A DNA stretch of 42,047 bases from the NCBI GenBank assembly GCA_964616985.1, contig CAZTVF010000037.1, forward strand, positions 1 to 42,047, in the 5' to 3' direction. The notes under the pieces are model-generated. The model made no database searches. It was given only the letters and a program-made list of their open reading frames with translations, and was not told the origin of the DNA. The stretch is from CAZTVF01 sp964616985 (GTDB lineage: Bacteria; Planctomycetota; Phycisphaerae; SM23-33). The position numbers were made by a program, and so were the translations under genes. Positions 16,321-24,606 of the stretch are shown piece by piece (positions within the stretch are counted from its first letter, which is position 1; each line of letters begins with the position of its first letter).

Positions 16321-16446
16321 CTAGCCCTGGCACAGGAGCTTGGCCGGCAGCGTTGCCCTCTCCCTGTGGTGATGGATGATGTGCTCGCCAACTTTGACCC
16401 GGTCAGGGCTCTCGTCGTGCCACAGGATATTCTTGGACTTCACCAT
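16321..16446 (-). pseudogene. possible C-terminal fragment of a LacI/GntR-type regulator
   Basis: A 41-codon frame on the minus strand ends with PDRVKVGEHIIHHHRERATL then PAKLLCQG and a stop. This resembles the last strand of periplasmic-binding-protein-like sensor domains (...LP-[AT]-[KE]-L-V-x-R-x-S). A stop lies nine codons upstream of the ATG, so no DNA-binding domain is attached. If real, it is a remnant of a sugar-responsive regulator next to the operon. Confidence is low because the similarity is short. Confidence 0.22.
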
Positions 16447-16736
16447 TGCCACAGCCGTCTCCAACCGAGTTTATCTATTCTATAGCCGCTCGCCTCCAGG
16501 GGGAACTGCGGATGCCGGATTTTGCGACCGCCTTGAGTCGGGGCAGGGTTGACTATTGAACTGCCCCCTTGTGTGGCGGCGAATGTGGTATAAGCTCTTT
16601 ACCCTGCGGAACGTGATGACCCGGTGCCACGGCCGTCGGAAGGATCATCAAGACGAGGTCGAACGGAAAACAGGCAGGCGGCCGCCTGACGCCGAGGCTT
16701 TAGCACGCCAGCCGCGGCAATGGAAAGGTTACGAAC

Positions 16737-17861
16737 ATGCCACTGAAGGTCGCTGTCGTCGGGATGCGCGGGATCGGGGACAACCACGCCGGAGCGTACT
16801 CCAGGGATCCGCTGGCCAAGTTGGTCGCCGTCTGCGACGTGGTCAAGGACCGCGCCGACGCCGCGGCCAAGAAGTACGGCGTCAAGGCGTACTACAGCGT
16901 GAAGGACCTGCTGGCCGGCGAGGGCGACCTCGACGCCGTCTCCGTCTCCACCGGTGGGTATGAGAACGGGAGCTGGCACTTCGAGCCCGCCATGGAACTG
17001 ATGGAGGCTGGCAAGAACGTCCTGGTCGAGAAGCCGCTGTCCAACGACATCGGCGAGGCCCGGCAGATGGTCGCCAAGGCCGCCCAGAAGAACGTCTATC
17101 TCGGCTGCAACCTCAACCACTTCTTCACCCCCACGGCCGAGAAGGCGAAAGAGTACATGACCGCCGGCCACGTCGGCGAGTTGGTTTACTGCATGCACAA
17201 GATGGGCTTCAACGGCAGCGACCTGACGTACGGCCCCAACAGGGACGCCCGCTGGTGGGGCTTCCCTTACGCCCACCTCAAGGCGTTCCTGACGCACCCC
17301 TTCAGCGTGATGCGCCACTTTTGCGGCGACATCACGCACCTGCAGGCATTCGTCGACCGCCCTGGCTGTCGCAAGTCGGCCGGCGACGTGATGACCTCCA
17401 TCGCCTCCATCAACATGCGCTTCGCCAACGGTTGCGTGGGCTACCTGCTCAGCCAGCGAGGCGACTCGACATTCGGGCTGGGCGGGTGGTGGAGCCTAGA
17501 AGTCTCCGGCACGCGCGGGGCCTTCTGCATCGAGAACTGCATCGAGAAGGTCACCTACTGGCCGGGCCCGCGTCCGGCTGGGGCGGCGAAGCCCGAGAAC
17601 CTCGCCGTCGGCGCCCCCGAAGGCCCAGTCGAGACCAACACCGGCATCAAGGATTTCGGCCAGACGTTCCCCTTGCGAATCCACGCCTTCCTCGAGGACC
17701 TGACCGCCAAGGTCCACCGCGAGAAGCTGCGAGGTTCGGGCCGCGACGCACTGGCCGCCCTGGAATACACCTGGGCGGTGATCGAATCGTACGAGCAGGG
17801 CGGCGCGATGGTCCGCCCCTGCCCGCTGCCGCCCGTCCACGGCGACCCGGCCACCATGTAA
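16737..17861 (+). CDS. Gfo/Idh/MocA-family NAD(P)-dependent oxidoreductase 1
   Basis: The 374-residue protein has an N-terminal Rossmann fold (VVGMRGIGDNHA; G9, G12, G14), the hallmark E98-K99-P100, and the STGGYENGS and NLNHFFTP segments. The C-terminal alpha/beta domain is involved in sugar binding. These enzymes oxidise or reduce sugar hydroxyls and keto groups. GGAAAGG lies eight bases before the ATG. It is the first gene of a six-gene plus-strand operon. It is clearly paralogous to the sixth gene (21971-22963): the region from the GGYE motif through EKP to LNHxFTP aligns directly, and this copy carries about 40 extra residues in the C-terminal domain. The exact substrate is unknown. Confidence 0.85.
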   Translation: MPLKVAVVGMRGIGDNHAGAYSRDPLAKLVAVCDVVKDRADAAAKKYGVKAYYSVKDLLAGEGDLDAVSVSTGGYENGSWHFEPAMELMEAGKNVLVEKPLSNDIGEARQMVAKAAQKNVYLGCNLNHFFTPTAEKAKEYMTAGHVGELVYCMHKMGFNGSDLTYGPNRDARWWGFPYAHLKAFLTHPFSVMRHFCGDITHLQAFVDRPGCRKSAGDVMTSIASINMRFANGCVGYLLSQRGDSTFGLGGWWSLEVSGTRGAFCIENCIEKVTYWPGPRPAGAAKPENLAVGAPEGPVETNTGIKDFGQTFPLRIHAFLEDLTAKVHREKLRGSGRDALAALEYTWAVIESYEQGGAMVRPCPLPPVHGDPATM

Positions 17862-17878
17862 CCGACCAAGGAGCCCCC

Positions 17879-18679
17879 ATGATCCGACTCGGCGTCAATT
17901 CCGTGTTGTTCCAGGAACACGATCTGGAAGTCGCCATGAAGCACATCGCCTGGGCGGGCTACGACGGCATTGAACTGTCGGCCATCCAGGGCATGTGCGA
18001 GCATCTCTTGCTGGACAACTGGGCTCCCCAGGTCGACGCCATCCGCCAGATGGCCGAGCACTACCGCCTGGCCCTGCTGAGCACCGAGATTGCCTCGCTG
18101 GACGAGGCCCGGCTGATCAAGGCATTCGATGCCTGCAAGGCCATTGGCATCCCCATCGTCAATGTCGGCCCCGGCGGCAAGAGCAATGTCGAGGAAGACT
18201 TCATCCGCCAGACAGACCACATCGCCCGCATGGCCGACAAAGCCGCCAAGTACGGGCTGACGCTGTGCTGCAAGGCCCACGTCGGCGGGAGCATCTTCAG
18301 CACCCCCACAACGCTGCGGGCGATGGGGCGGATCACCTCCAGGGGCTTTGGCGTGGACATGGACCCCAGCCATATCTACCGCGCCAACGAACTGCCGGAG
18401 AATGCCCTTCCCGCAGTGATCAGCCGCGTGAAGCACATCCACATCCGCGACTGCAAGGGCCGCGGCCCCAGCCCCGGCGACGCCTGCAACCAAGCTTGCG
18501 GGCGCGGCGACATTGACCTCATGGGCTACTGCCGCGCCATGGTCGAAGGCCACTACGACGGCCCCGTCTGCCTGGAGATCATAGGCGCCGCCAAGTACGA
18601 GCTGTCGCAACGGGCCATCATCGCGGCCGAGAGCTATGGATACATCAACGCCTGCCTTAAGACGCTGAAGGTACGATAG
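17879..18679 (+). CDS. sugar phosphate isomerase/epimerase (AP endonuclease 2 / xylose isomerase-like TIM barrel)
   Basis: The 266-residue TIM-barrel protein begins MIRLGVNSVLF, with AAGGAG five bases upstream and 17 bp after the previous stop. Metal-ligand candidates are visible: D160/D162 and H165 (DMDPSHIY), H186/H188 (KHIHIRD) and E233 (VCLEIIG). At the position where many relatives have Glu-Asn-His it has K132-A-H134 (CCKAHVGG), like IolE-type inosose dehydratases, which use a His there. Epimerisation, isomerisation or dehydration of a keto-sugar made by the flanking oxidoreductases is the natural reading. Confidence 0.8.
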   Translation: MIRLGVNSVLFQEHDLEVAMKHIAWAGYDGIELSAIQGMCEHLLLDNWAPQVDAIRQMAEHYRLALLSTEIASLDEARLIKAFDACKAIGIPIVNVGPGGKSNVEEDFIRQTDHIARMADKAAKYGLTLCCKAHVGGSIFSTPTTLRAMGRITSRGFGVDMDPSHIYRANELPENALPAVISRVKHIHIRDCKGRGPSPGDACNQACGRGDIDLMGYCRAMVEGHYDGPVCLEIIGAAKYELSQRAIIAAESYGYINACLKTLKVR

Positions 18680-18688
18680 GAAGTCGCC

Positions 18689-19738
18689 ATGAATACTGTC
18701 AGGGTCGGAATCCTGGGTTTCGCCCACGGGCACGTCAACAGCTACTGCGCCCGTTGGCGCAGCATGCCGGAACTGGGCATCCACGTGACGGCAGGCTGGG
18801 ACCATGACGCGGCCCGCCTGGCCCAGGCGTGCGCCAATCTCCAGATTGAGCCCGTCGCCTCGGCCAAGTCGGTGCTTGATCGCTCCGACGTCGATGCCGT
18901 GGTGATCGCGGCCGAGACGTCGCTGCACGCGGACCTGGTCGAACAGGTGGCCGCCGCGGGCAAGGCCATCGTGCTGCAAAAGCCACTGGCACTGACGTTG
19001 GAGCAGGCCGACCGCATCGTCTCTGCCGTCAACGCGGCGAGGGCTCCCTTCACGCTGGCGTGGCAAATGCGGGTCGACCCCCACAACCTGCGGATCAAGT
19101 CGCTGCTGGCGGGGGGGCAGTTCGGCAAGGTGTTCATGGTCCGCCGCCGTCACTGTCTGCCCACGCAACTCTGGAAGGATTTCGAGAAGAGCTGGCACGT
19201 TCAACCGGACCTCAATGGCGACATCTTCGCCGATGACGCGTCGCACCCGGCCGACTTCATCTACTGGCTGATGGGCGAGCCCGTCAGCGTGACGGCCGAG
19301 ATGGGCACGCTGCTGAACTCGGCCATCGTGAACGACAACGGCATCGCGATCTTCCGCTTCGCCGATGGCCGCTTCGGCGAGGTGTCGTGCACGTTCGTGG
19401 CGCTGGCGGGCGAGAACACCACCGAGGTCGTCTGCGAGAACGGCGTGATCATCAGTAACTACGGCGACTCGCCGAGCTGCAACCTCGCCTGGCCTGTGGG
19501 CGCGGTCCAGCTGAAATGGTACCTCAAGTCCACCGGGCAGTGGACTGCCAGCGACCTGCCCGACATTCGAAACCATGGCGAAAGACTTACCGGCCTGGCC
19601 GCCCCGCTGGCGGAGTTCTTGCACGGCCGCCGCTCGCCGATCGCCACGGCCGAGGAAGGCCGGACGGTACTGAAGATGGTATTGGCCTGCTACGAGTCTG
19701 CCCGGCAGGGCAGGAGAATCAGCCTAACCCAGTCCTGA
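18689..19738 (+). CDS. Gfo/Idh/MocA-family oxidoreductase 2
   Basis: The 349-residue protein starts nine bases after the preceding stop. The nucleotide motif is GFAHGHV (G10 to H15) rather than GxGxxG, and the usual EKP is replaced by Q97-K98-P99. A catalytic-type His is in DDASHPADFIYW (~190-200). The GFxHGH variant is common in planctomycete members. The central position in the operon suggests a second redox step on the same sugar. It is not closely related to the other two oxidoreductases of the operon. Confidence 0.83.
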   Translation: MNTVRVGILGFAHGHVNSYCARWRSMPELGIHVTAGWDHDAARLAQACANLQIEPVASAKSVLDRSDVDAVVIAAETSLHADLVEQVAAAGKAIVLQKPLALTLEQADRIVSAVNAARAPFTLAWQMRVDPHNLRIKSLLAGGQFGKVFMVRRRHCLPTQLWKDFEKSWHVQPDLNGDIFADDASHPADFIYWLMGEPVSVTAEMGTLLNSAIVNDNGIAIFRFADGRFGEVSCTFVALAGENTTEVVCENGVIISNYGDSPSCNLAWPVGAVQLKWYLKSTGQWTASDLPDIRNHGERLTGLAAPLAEFLHGRRSPIATAEEGRTVLKMVLACYESARQGRRISLTQS

Positions 19739-19790
19739 ACGGACGGCCGCACCCCTGGCGCGGCGAGCCCCCAAGGCCCAAGGAGCGCAC

Positions 19791-21200
19791 ATGTTGCAGA
19801 GCAAGTCCACGCTGAACGTAATCGTGATCGGAATCGATAGTCTCCGCGCCGACCACATGAGCATGTACGGCTACAATCGCCTGACAACGCCGCACATGGA
19901 CAAGTTCGCGCAGGGCGGCACCGTGTACGAGCGGTGCTACAGCCCGCACATTCCCACGACCAGCGGCTACGGCGCGATGCTGACGGGCATGGACTGCTTC
20001 ACGACGGGCCTGGTGGCGCTGCGGCACCACGGCGACCTGCACCCGGGCGTCAAGACGCTGGCGGAAATCCTCCGCGAGCAGGGCTACTTCACCGTCAACG
20101 TGGGCTTCCGCGGCAATCCCGCGGGGCGCGGGTTTGACAAGTACCTCGACTACGCCGGCTGGGGCTCGTGGGAAGGCGGCCGCAGCCTCAAGGCCGAGGC
20201 GCTCAACGAGGTCATGCTGCCCGAACTGAGGCGCCTGGCGAAGGAACCCCAGCCGTTCTTCCTGTTCATGCGGCACATGGACCCCCACTCGCCGTACCTG
20301 CCGCCCAAGCCCTTCGAGCGGATGTTCTACGACAAGGACGAGTTCGATCCGGCCAACAAGTCACTGGAGCCCGTGTACAACTTCAAACCGTTTTGCGACT
20401 ACTTCCGCACCTGGTTCCCGCCCGGGGTGACCGACAAGGACTACATCATCGCCCAGTACGACGGCGAGGTGGCGTACATGGACGCGTGCATCGCCAACAT
20501 CTTCGCGACCGTCGAGGCCCTGGACCTCACCGGCAACACGCTGATCGTCATCGACAGCGACCACGGCGAGACGCTGCAGGACCATGAGTGCTACTACGAC
20601 CATCACGGCCTGTACGAGCCCACGCTGCGGGTGCCGCTGGTCTTCCGCCTGCCGGGCCGCATCGCCGCCGGCCAGCGCATCAGCACCGACACCACGCTGA
20701 TGAACGTCACGCCGACGATCCTGGACATCCTGGGCATCGACACCGGCATCCGCTTCGACGGCGAGAGCCTCCTGCCCGAGATCCACGGCGAGGCGCGCAA
20801 GCCCAACTCGGAACTGTACCTCACCGAATGCACCTGGATGCGCAAGCACGGCTGGCGGACGCCTCAGTGGAAGTACATCCACGCGCTGGAGCCCGACTTC
20901 CACTTCAAGCCCGAGGTCGAGTTGTATGACCTGCTGGCTGACCCGACGGAGTCGGTGAACCTGGCGCTCCAGGATGCGGGCCTTGTCCGCATGTTCGAGG
21001 AGCGGATGCAGAACTGGATCGCGCGTCGCGAGAAGGAGTCGGGGCACAAGAACCCGATCCACGAGAACCTCCAGTGGCACGGTACGAAGGACGTGCCGGG
21101 CCCGTTCGGCTCCAGCCAGGAGGCCTACAACAAGCTGCACATCGGCGACCCGGAGACGGCCAAGCGGCTCCAGGCGTTAGGCGAGCAGCGGAAAAAGTAA
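19791..21200 (+). CDS. sulfatase-fold (alkaline phosphatase superfamily) hydrolase with Thr at the formylglycine position
   Basis: The 469-residue protein has the S1-sulfatase scaffold: GIDSLRADHMSMYGY with metal ligand D16, HMDPHSPYLPP (H162, H166), D257-H258-G-E, HHGLYEPTLRVPL (~271-284) and a late WKYIH Lys. The activation motif C/S-x-P-x-R is absent: counting back from the conserved LTG places T56 at the modified Cys, S58 at Pro and Y60 at Arg (PTTSGYGAMLTG). A Thr nucleophile is known in phosphotransferases and phosphodiesterases of this superfamily. The enzyme may therefore cleave or transfer a phosphate ester rather than a sulfate ester. There is no signal peptide, whereas most sulfatases are exported. 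AAGGAG precedes the ATG. Confidence 0.82.
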   Translation: MLQSKSTLNVIVIGIDSLRADHMSMYGYNRLTTPHMDKFAQGGTVYERCYSPHIPTTSGYGAMLTGMDCFTTGLVALRHHGDLHPGVKTLAEILREQGYFTVNVGFRGNPAGRGFDKYLDYAGWGSWEGGRSLKAEALNEVMLPELRRLAKEPQPFFLFMRHMDPHSPYLPPKPFERMFYDKDEFDPANKSLEPVYNFKPFCDYFRTWFPPGVTDKDYIIAQYDGEVAYMDACIANIFATVEALDLTGNTLIVIDSDHGETLQDHECYYDHHGLYEPTLRVPLVFRLPGRIAAGQRISTDTTLMNVTPTILDILGIDTGIRFDGESLLPEIHGEARKPNSELYLTECTWMRKHGWRTPQWKYIHALEPDFHFKPEVELYDLLADPTESVNLALQDAGLVRMFEERMQNWIARREKESGHKNPIHENLQWHGTKDVPGPFGSSQEAYNKLHIGDPETAKRLQALGEQRKK

Positions 21201-21216
21201 ACGAAAGGAAGCCGCG

Positions 21217-21945
21217 ATGTCCGCTCCATGGGTCACCATCATCGGCCGGGGCCACTCGGGCACCCGGGCGATCTCGCAGACATTGTCCGACAGCGGCGTC
21301 TTCATGGGAGCCCCGCTGAACGTGTCGTGGGACCTGATTCCGCCGGGTGACATGTATGACGCCTGCCGTATTCTCGCCCGGTACGTCAAGTGGTCCGGCG
21401 GCCTCCAATGGAACTGGAACGCCTTGCACACCATGGAGATCCCCGAGGAGTTCACGCGGCGGATACAGGCGTTCCTCAAGAGCGTGCTGGCCAGTAATGC
21501 CCTTCGCGCTGGCTGGAAGATCCCCGAGACCACGCTGGCTTACCCGTGGATCCGGCGGATGTTCCCCCAGATGAAGTACATCTTCTGGATCCGCAACCCC
21601 CGCGACTGCATCCTCAACGGCCACGTCACCGACGACCTGAACAGCTTTGATGTGAACTACGATCGGACCGACGACATCCGCCTTCGCAGGGCCATTTCCT
21701 GGCAATATCAGTATGACCTTGTGATGGCGACACCCCGCCCGCTCAACTGGATCGAGGTCCGCTTTGAGGACTTCGTGCTGGACCAGGACCGCACGCTGGC
21801 GCGCCTGGAGGAATTCATGAGCATCAAGCTGGCGAAGATAGCGGTCAACCCCGAGGCTGTCGGTCGATACAAGACTGACGACGGCGTCAACTACTTCGAC
21901 TTCCTTGCCCCAGCCATGAAAGAATACGGTTACGAGCTGCCCTGA
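21217..21945 (+). CDS. sulfotransferase-family protein
   Basis: The 242-residue protein has a P-loop-like PAPS 5'-phosphosulfate motif (IIGRGHSGTR, residues 8-17) and a 3'-phosphate motif (FWIRNPRDCILN, ~123-134). Between them is GWKIPETTLAYPWIRRMFP, characteristic of sulfotransferase_1-like proteins. The usual Ser after the RNPRD segment appears as Asn134, which may affect PAPS binding. The gene starts 16 bp after the sulfatase-fold gene with AAAGGAAG upstream. A transferase and a sulfatase-fold hydrolase as adjacent cytosolic genes suggests reversible esterification of a sugar intermediate. Donor and acceptor are unknown. Confidence 0.75.
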   Translation: MSAPWVTIIGRGHSGTRAISQTLSDSGVFMGAPLNVSWDLIPPGDMYDACRILARYVKWSGGLQWNWNALHTMEIPEEFTRRIQAFLKSVLASNALRAGWKIPETTLAYPWIRRMFPQMKYIFWIRNPRDCILNGHVTDDLNSFDVNYDRTDDIRLRRAISWQYQYDLVMATPRPLNWIEVRFEDFVLDQDRTLARLEEFMSIKLAKIAVNPEAVGRYKTDDGVNYFDFLAPAMKEYGYELP

Positions 21946-21970
21946 GCGCTTTGTCATAGAGGCTACTGCC

Positions 21971-22963
21971 ATGCTGAAAGTCTGTGTCATCGGAATGGGA
22001 CCGATCGGCAACCGCCACGCCCGCATCTACAAGGAGAACTCTGCGGTGGAGCTGGTGGGCGTATGCGACATCCTCCGCGAGCGGGCCGACGCGTCGGCCA
22101 AGGCCCTGGGCATGCCCGCCTTCTACGACGCCCAGACGATGCTGGCCGCCCTGCGCCCCGACCTGGTCAGCGTGGCCACCGGCGGCTACGAGTACGGCAG
22201 CGATCACTACGCCCCCACCATGCAGGCTCTCGAGGCCGGCTCCCACGTGCTGTGCGAAAAGCCCATCTGCAACGAGATCGCCAAGGCCCAGGAGATGGTC
22301 GACAAGGCCCGCCAGAAGAACCGCTGCTTCGGCATCGATCTGAACCACCGCTTCACCCCCGCCGCCCGTCTGGCCCGCCAATGGGTCGATCAGGGCCGGC
22401 TGGGCCACCTGCTGTTCATCAACATGGCCATGTGGATCAAGAACCCCAACGAGAGCTCCCCCTACTTCCAGCTCAAGGCGCTGCATCCGCACACGGTCGA
22501 CATCATGCGGTACTTCTGCGGCGACATCGAGGCCGTCCAGTGCTTCGCCACTAAGGCCCCGGGGCGAAAGATCTGGTCCACGGCGCAATTCAACATGCGA
22601 TTCCGCAACGGCGTGGTGGGCTCGCTCACGGGCAGCTACGACATCGAACGCGGACACCCGATGGAGCGCTGCGAGGTGGCCGGCGTCGGCGGGCGGTTCG
22701 TGCTGGACGACATCTTCCGCGAGGTGACGCTCTACCCTGCGGGCAATCTGGAAAAGACCGTCTACACCAACCCGGTCTTCGGCGGCATGCGCGACTTCGA
22801 AGACACCTTCCGCGACCGGATCAACACGTTCGTGTCGCAGGTGGCTCGGGGCGACACTCCCGAGCAGATCGACGGCAGCGGCGCAGACGGCCTGGCCGCA
22901 CAGAAGGTGCTCGCCGCCGCCATCGAATCGCTGGACAACGAGACCGTCGTCCGCGTGCAATAG
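21971..22963 (+). CDS. Gfo/Idh/MocA-family oxidoreductase 3
   Basis: The 330-residue protein has a canonical nucleotide motif (VIGMGPIGNRHA; G8, G10, G13) and E96-K97-P98. The segments ATGGYEYGS and DLNHRFTP match the first gene of the operon (STGGYENGS, NLNHFFTP), marking a tandem-type duplication within the operon. Histidines in the ALHPHTVDIMRYF segment are likely catalytic. It is the last gene of the operon, 25 bp after the sulfotransferase-like gene, and is followed by a hairpin. The substrate is unknown. Confidence 0.85.
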   Translation: MLKVCVIGMGPIGNRHARIYKENSAVELVGVCDILRERADASAKALGMPAFYDAQTMLAALRPDLVSVATGGYEYGSDHYAPTMQALEAGSHVLCEKPICNEIAKAQEMVDKARQKNRCFGIDLNHRFTPAARLARQWVDQGRLGHLLFINMAMWIKNPNESSPYFQLKALHPHTVDIMRYFCGDIEAVQCFATKAPGRKIWSTAQFNMRFRNGVVGSLTGSYDIERGHPMERCEVAGVGGRFVLDDIFREVTLYPAGNLEKTVYTNPVFGGMRDFEDTFRDRINTFVSQVARGDTPEQIDGSGADGLAAQKVLAAAIESLDNETVVRVQ

Positions 22964-22976
22964 CCTCGCAGCAAAC

Positions 22977-22998
22977 GGGGCAAAAGAAAGGTTGCCCC
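22977..22998 (+). terminator. hairpin downstream of the six-gene operon
   Basis: A perfect 7-bp stem (GGGGCAA / TTGCCCC) with an 8-nt loop lies 13 bp after the operon's last stop codon. There is no T-tract after it, so it may be a processing or stabilising hairpin, or a terminator of the non-canonical kind. Confidence 0.45.
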
Positions 22999-23155
22999 TC
23001 CCGAAAACTCCGTCCGCATTGATTCTGTGGCACTTGCGATTATTGCCCACAGCAAGCCTTTGCCGTAGGATTCGGGCCTTGTGAACGATGACGGCCGACT
23101 CGTTTATCCAGTGCTGACGATGGTCGTCAGCGAACCGTCTTGTGGGAAATGTCTA

Positions 23156-24277
23156 ATGGCAACACAACCTTGTGACGCGACAGCTTGGAAGAAACACGGG
23201 ATCGTTGTGGAAGGGACTGAGCCGTGGGAGGGCGGGTTCATTCAGAATTTCAATTCGGCGGCTGAGCCGCTCGGCGATGGCCGGTGGCGGCTGTGGTACG
23301 GCGTGAACCAGCCGGACGAAGCGTTCAAGACCGTCGCGTTCGCCCAGGGCGTGCCGGGGCAGCAGATGACGAAGGTGCGCGCGGTGCTCAGCGCCGGCGA
23401 ACCGGCCGATGCGCCGCTCGCCATCGGGAATCTGCCCGACGGTTGGGAGCCGGTGCAGCCCGTGCACCTGACACTCCACGACGGCCGGCATCGCCTGTAT
23501 TTCTGGGCGCACGAGCTGAAGCGGGGCCCGGTACAACGCTTCCTCGCCGCCGACAGCGACGATGGGCGCCGGTATCGCGTCGTCGACCCTCACCGGCCGT
23601 GTCTCTACTCGACGTTCGACCAGGCGGTCCGGGGCGACGGGGTTTCGCCATGGGGATTGCGATATCACGAGTTTTCCAGGCAGCCGCGAGTGGCAGACGA
23701 ACCGGATGCATCGCCCGATCTGATCACGAACGACGGCGCGACGGTCTATCAACTGCCCGACGGCAGCTTCGAGTTGTTCGCGCAGACGATTGTCTCGCTC
23801 AATCCCGGCGACCCGCGCGTGGTCGCACACGATAATCTGGCGGGATTTGTCCGCGTGATCGACCGGTTCACGAGCGCCGACGGGCTGCGGTGGGGCAATC
23901 GGCAGCGCGTGTTGACGCAGGATGCCGGCGATCCCGAGGACTTGCAGTTCTATTATCATACGGTGACGCACACGGACCGCGGGCGCGTGGGGTTGCTGGG
24001 CGAATATCACGTGCAAGAGCAGTACATGGAAATGACGTGGTGCTTTTCTGACGACGGCATCCACTGGAATCGGCCGTTGCGAAAGCCGTGGCTGCCGCGC
24101 GGCGTGCCCGGCGAAGGTGATTCCTATGGCGTGTATCCGCCGCGCGCGATCGTCGAACATGCCGGTCAGTGGTGGCTCTTCTACACCGGCGTGAATTACT
24201 CGCATAACCAAGCCGACAGCCACGGGCAAAAACGCTCGTGTCTGATGTTGGCCACGACGCCGAGCATCTGGGCATGA
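23156..24277 (+). CDS. five-bladed beta-propeller glycosidase-like protein (GH43/GH32-like)
   Basis: This start gives 373 residues; a longer reading from 23081 adds 25 residues that do not look conserved. Several features recall clan GH-F/GH-J propellers: WKKHGIVVEGTEPWEGGFIQ with a possible catalytic acid, NSAAEPLGDGRWRLWYG, repeated RLYFW/LWYG/WLFYTG blade strands, and DGIHWNRP. No certain catalytic triad could be assigned, so binding or phosphorylase activity (GH130-like) is possible. There is no signal peptide and no obvious ribosome site. It lies 190 bp after the operon on the same strand, beyond the hairpin, so it is probably transcribed separately. Confidence 0.6.
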   Translation: MATQPCDATAWKKHGIVVEGTEPWEGGFIQNFNSAAEPLGDGRWRLWYGVNQPDEAFKTVAFAQGVPGQQMTKVRAVLSAGEPADAPLAIGNLPDGWEPVQPVHLTLHDGRHRLYFWAHELKRGPVQRFLAADSDDGRRYRVVDPHRPCLYSTFDQAVRGDGVSPWGLRYHEFSRQPRVADEPDASPDLITNDGATVYQLPDGSFELFAQTIVSLNPGDPRVVAHDNLAGFVRVIDRFTSADGLRWGNRQRVLTQDAGDPEDLQFYYHTVTHTDRGRVGLLGEYHVQEQYMEMTWCFSDDGIHWNRPLRKPWLPRGVPGEGDSYGVYPPRAIVEHAGQWWLFYTGVNYSHNQADSHGQKRSCLMLATTPSIWA

Positions 24278-24310
24278 ATCCCAACGATCTCAGCAGTTCG
24301 GTCATTCGGG

Positions 24311-24372
24311 TGGGCCCATGCGACCGGCTTCGCCGGCCGCGGAACCCGTCTGCTCGGCAGAAGAAAGCTCTC
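24311..24372. repeat. palindromic repeat R, copy 3
   Basis: This copy has CATGCGACCGGCTTCGCCGG then CCGCGGAACCC and a CTCTCTCTTTT tract. The palindrome loop is TTC instead of TGC, leaving the stem intact, as expected for a selected or template-copied hairpin. It follows the propeller gene by ~35 bp. Here no transposase tail is attached, showing that R can occur alone. Confidence 0.55.
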
Positions 24373-24522
24373 TCTTTTCAACTCCCCGAAGAAGCAGCAG
24401 CAACGCAGGAGACGCCCTGATTCCGCTGCCCCCGATGCGGCAACATGCCTTCTGAGCCGCCGAAGACTGACTCCGATATAGCCCAAGGGTTTCCGCAAGG
24501 GCCTGGGGCATCTTTGATTTGC

Positions 24523-24550
24523 TTGCCGAACGGCCCAAGCCCTGTAGAAT
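24523..24550 (+). promoter_or_regulatory. candidate promoter for the two-domain protein gene
   Basis: TTGCCG at 24523-24528 and TAGAAT at 24545-24550 have a 16-bp spacer, 57 bp upstream of the start codon. The geometry and the -10 match the candidate at 309-336. Confidence 0.35.
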
Positions 24551-24606
24551 CGTAAACATCCCTGTCAGCGGTCGTCGGCCGGCAACTTGCATGAAAGGAC
24601 ACGTCT

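Noticed and set aside
17555..19624. Minus-strand 689-codon frame across the oxidoreductase operon
   Set aside because: It spans several genes that have strong motifs and ribosome sites on the plus strand; it is a codon-bias artefact.
19791..21200. Simple annotation as a classical arylsulfatase
   Set aside because: The Cys/Ser-x-Pro-x-Arg activation motif is missing at the expected place, so formylglycine-dependent sulfatase activity cannot be assumed.
23081..23155. N-terminal extension of the propeller protein from the upstream ATG
   Set aside because: The 25 extra residues do not resemble a signal peptide or conserved domain; the family-like sequence begins just after the ATG at 23156.
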